This document shows, one piece after another, positions 61,853 through 64,000 of a DNA stretch of 64,000 nucleotides. This DNA is from Thiosocius sp963808165. GTDB taxonomy: Bacteria; Pseudomonadota; Gammaproteobacteria; Chromatiales; Chromatiaceae. Every line of letters begins with the position of its first letter. The stretch's first letter is position 1. Location of the stretch: the NCBI GenBank assembly GCA_963808165.1, contig CAWEET010000018.1, forward strand, positions 1 to 64,000, given 5' to 3'. The notes beneath the pieces are model-generated. The model was not told the origin of the DNA. It ran no database searches and saw only the letters and a program-made list of their open reading frames with translations. The translations under genes were made by a program, and so were the position numbers.

Positions 61853-62440
61853 TCAGAGCACGACTCGCTGACCATCTGTGAAGTACGGACTCCCCGTCAG
61901 GTTCGTTCGGGGCTCTTCGATGGGCGCTTTTCCTACTCCACCGACGTAGGTGATTGTGGCCAGGCTCTGCGAGTAAGCCAGATTTACCAGCAGAAACTCG
62001 CTGGTTTCGTCGACATCTGGATCGATCTCGTGGGTCGTGACCGTTCGTTTCGAAAAGCGCACGCCAATGTCGCGGCTGATCTGCCCAATATAGACCGGAA
62101 CCCCCCGGTAGCGCGTCGGACTCAACCACAGACGAAGGTGATTGCGTTCGTGAATGTTATCCTGAGCCTTTTGAAATGCTACATCCTGCGGCCGCTCAAA
62201 AACGTACAGCCCGCTGACCGGCTAGTACCGATTTTCACCGCCCGCAATGAAGGATGCGAGCGTCTTCGTGAGTGAACTGGCATAGATAGTCTCGGTTTCG
62301 TCCCAACCGGCGCGCACGAAGGCATAGTAAACATCGTCGATCCCGCCGATGACTACCAGAATGAGCAGATTGCCCTGATCCCGGCCCTTCTTGTCGGTCG
62401 TACACCATGGAAAAGACTCAAGCGCTTCGATCAGCGCTTT
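61853..62440 (-). pseudogene. LssY C-terminal-domain protein relic
   Basis: Minus-strand sequence with the LssY_C pattern: ALIEALESFPWCTTDKKGRD, LLILVVIGGIDDVYYAFVRA, GWDETETIYASSLTKTLASF, then an in-frame TAG, then PVSGLYVFERPQDVAFQKAQ, RLWLSPTRYRGVPVYIGQIS, RDIGVRFSKRTVTTHEIDPD, NLTGSPYFTDGQRVVL and the stop. The N-terminal membrane part of LssY is absent and sequence before 62440 is shifted. The part after the stop (61853-62125) could still be read as a 90-residue peptide. Confidence 0.75.
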
Positions 62441-62608
62441 ATTCCCACATCGCCGTCACAAGGGCCTGGGACAGACGACACCCGTCAACTTCGAAAGGAG
62501 GTATCAACAGGCTGCTTGAATCCCAAGCCATGAACCGTCCACCGAAACGGGGCAACTCCAGTCCAGTGCTTGATCTCGGATTCTAACTCACTCATCTCTT
62601 CCTCCTGG

Positions 62609-62632
62609 CCGCACTATAGTCTGTGCGGCTTT
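62609..62632. terminator. Hairpin GCCGCAC / GTGCGGC
   Basis: Seven-base stem with an eight-base loop followed by TTTGG on the plus strand; no intact plus-strand gene in front. Confidence 0.4.
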
Positions 62633-62645
62633 GGAGGGGGTCACT

Positions 62646-62910
62646 TCACCCCGCCGTGAGGTTGGCATCGCCTGATTTGGTGCGCCGCGATAGTACCCGG
62701 AACACTGTGACGGGCTCGGACTTACCCTTGATGGACAATGCATGCATGCCGGCCGGTAATCCTCAAGCGCGAGAACAAGTTGGATGCCGCCGCCTGTGAG
62801 ATCAGTATTTCGTTGGCCCTCGCGGCCTCCTTGATTCCTTTCGCGGTATTCACCGTGTCTCCGATGACGTCATAGTATTTGACATGTTCCGCGCCGATGA
62901 TGGCTTCCAT
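62646..62910 (-). pseudogene. Adenylate/guanylate cyclase C-terminal fragment
   Basis: LYKGTLMEAIIGAEHVKYYD, VIGDTVNTAKGIKEAARANE and ILISQAAASNLFSRL match the end of class III cyclase domains (the VIGDTVNTA motif carries the ribose-binding Asn). A frameshift near 62745 is needed to reach HALSIKGKSEPVTVFRVLSR and the TGA at 62646. The catalytic metal-binding half is missing; joined at its 5' side to another gene relic. Confidence 0.78.
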
Positions 62911-63200
62911 CAGGGTGCCCTTGTAAAGTCCAGGCTGCTGAGCCAGAAGGTCTGATCAGCGAGACACAGACCCATGCAGCGTTCGAAGGTGCGATTGAAG
63001 ATATCCAGACGGCCGTCCGGCTTCAAGCCCAACAGGAAATCCTTTCCTGCCTGGTAAGTGGTAAAGGCGAGCGACATCTTGTGCTCCGCCATCGAGGCGT
63101 TGAACTGGCGTGACGTCGTGATCTCGGCGCGCGCTCGGGGAACCCGGTGTTCGGTTTGTGCAGTGCAGCTTAGCGGATCGACAGGGTCAGACCAGAGCAC
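62910..63200 (-). pseudogene. TIGR03032/DUF4915 protein, N-terminal fragment
   Basis: About 97 codons: TTSRQFNASMAEHKMSLAFT, TYQAGKDFLLGLKPDGRLDI and FNRTFERCMGLCLADQTFWL match the start of TIGR03032 proteins, which are of unknown function and normally about 350 residues. It ends at the junction with the cyclase fragment. No ribosome-binding site stands out. Confidence 0.68.
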
Positions 63201-63266
63201 CTCACCCGCGCACAGCGCCTTAGTCAGTTGCTGGCGAACAGATGACGTCGGGACAAGGCGGTTGGG

Positions 63267-63713
63267 CTATTCGCCTGGCTTCGGCTGGGTATCGATACCG
63301 GTCGGGATCTCCCAGCTCTTCAGACGACGCAGATAGAACCGCGCGAGCCCATCGCCGTACTCCCAGAACTCGAACTTGTTGACCGATCGCCGCCGCTGCG
63401 GCTCAGCAAGTATTTCGGTGACTTCGTGGGTGGTCATGCCTTCGGTCAGCAGGTTCCAGTTTGCCTCCTTCTTCCAGCCGCCTGGAACCGGCTGCACCGT
63501 TTGTGCAGGATTGACCGGCACGCCCTGCTGGATGGTCGCCTCGAGCGTGTCGACGCGTGCCTGCAGTTCGCGAATCTGCTGCTGCAGCTCCTCGGTGGTA
63601 GGTCCCTCCGGGGTAGCATCCGCGGCCGGCAGCATCGGCGTCGCGCTGATCAGGCCGATTAACACAAGCAGCTGAGGCAGGCCTGTCCCGCAGCTGGGTC
63701 TCTTTTTCCGCAT
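63267..63713 (-). CDS. Exported coiled-coil protein with BamE/SmpA-like C-terminal domain
   Basis: About 148 residues from the ATG at 63713 (AGGAACAACAACG upstream; an earlier start at 63743 is possible). Signal peptide (LLVLIGLISATPMLPAA), a short coiled coil (TTEELQQQIRELQARVDTLE), then a small alpha/beta domain of the BamE/SmpA type (NWNLLTEGMTTHEVTEILAE, FEFWEYGDGLARFYL). Periplasmic or outer-membrane associated. It may act in envelope assembly; family placement is from pattern only. Confidence 0.7.
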   Translation of the reverse strand: MRKKRPSCGTGLPQLLVLIGLISATPMLPAADATPEGPTTEELQQQIRELQARVDTLEATIQQGVPVNPAQTVQPVPGGWKKEANWNLLTEGMTTHEVTEILAEPQRRRSVNKFEFWEYGDGLARFYLRRLKSWEIPTGIDTQPKPGE

Positions 63714-63834
63714 CGTTGTTGTTCCTGCTCCGACGGTCCGCACGATGGTAAGGCTTACCTGATGCTAACAGACAGGGACGCTGCCCGGTCGGGGGCGCGT
63801 TGCAGCCGCATGCTGCAGATTTGGCCGCTGGTCG

Positions 63835-64000
63835 TCAGCAGATCCTGGGCAGTTGCTCCCCGACCAGCATGTCGACGATACGCTCGCCGCCGAACCCGGT
63901 TTCGAGTATCACGGTGTTGGCCGGCGCCTCTGTGACCCGGCCGATACAGGCGCTGTGCCGTCCGGCGGGGTGCCCGCGCATGACCTCCAGCAGGGCCTCG
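63835..64000 (-). CDS. hypE: HypE, hydrogenase maturation protein (C-terminus, cut by window edge)
   Basis: The last 54 codons are in the window: EALLEVMRGHPAGRHSACIG, RVTEAPANTVILETGFGGER, IVDMLVGEQLPRIC and a TGA stop. The PRIC ending with its terminal Cys is the hallmark of HypE; that Cys carries the thiocarboxamide that becomes the cyanide ligand of [NiFe] hydrogenases, made with HypF. The gene continues to the right of the window. Indicates hydrogen metabolism in this organism. Confidence 0.9.
   Translation of the reverse strand, partial: EALLEVMRGHPAGRHSACIGRVTEAPANTVILETGFGGERIVDMLVGEQLPRIC

Overview
The window looks like a high-GC chromosome segment from a sulfur-oxidising, autotrophic gammaproteobacterium, probably close to the purple or colourless sulfur bacteria (Chromatiales). 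The support is a secreted Gly/Tyr-rich sulfur globule protein (1.2 kb), a phosphoribulokinase of the Calvin cycle (12.8 kb), two large multiheme c-type cytochromes (5.4-8.2 and 26.9-28.8 kb), and the C-terminus of the hydrogenase maturation factor HypE at the right edge. No rRNA, tRNA or CRISPR array was seen. The taxonomic placement is an inference from gene content.

Layout. 0-18 kb is compact and mostly intact: a ceramidase-like membrane hydrolase, the sulfur globule protein, a translationally coupled minus-strand operon (membrane-anchored pentaheme cytochrome, FG-GAP/UnbV protein, TPR protein), lipoproteins, a Rap1a/Tai-like protein, an HD hydrolase, phosphoribulokinase, a Nudix hydrolase, SHOCT and DUF1579 proteins, and a bacterial pentameric ligand-gated channel. 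From 18 to about 60 kb the character changes. Genes or short operons (LrgAB, rhodanese, DUF2955/HlyD efflux pair, Na+/alanine symporter, decaheme-type cytochrome, orphan binding protein, DoxX, a methyltransferase/dioxygenase cluster, BLUF-PsiE sensor, pyruvate kinase, PEBP, serine hydrolase, TIR-nSTAND protein) are separated by long non-coding stretches carrying relics of IS91, IS21 and IS110 elements and at least fifteen copies or fragments of one dispersed repeat. 60-64 kb holds a YihY/BrkB protein, three gene relics (LssY C-terminal domain, TIGR03032, adenylate cyclase), a BamE-like protein and hypE.

The most unusual structure is that repeat family. Its core is an imperfect palindrome (TGTTGC-ggc-GCAACA in the best copies). 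Nearly all copies point the same way. Two copies (35.1-36.1 and 45.3-46.3 kb) carry, between the same left and right arms, a small solitary tyrosine recombinase that lacks the usual N-terminal DNA-binding domain; one recombinase gene is intact and one has a single stop codon. A relic at 20.3 kb keeps only the two ends of this recombinase element. Two non-coding copies have each been hit by a different small terminal-inverted-repeat element, with apparent target duplications. A DoxX gene plus flanks (about 0.85 kb) occurs twice, each time next to repeat fragments. Together this reads as a recombinase-driven, cassette-like mosaic; that is inference.

The most interesting metabolic locus is the minus-strand cluster 36.2-41.4 kb: an EgtD-type histidine N-methyltransferase, a phytanoyl-CoA-type dioxygenase, two further SAM methyltransferases and an MFS exporter, with overlapping reading frames. 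It lies between the two recombinase elements and has no EgtB partner in the window, so the product may be a modified betaine other than ergothioneine.
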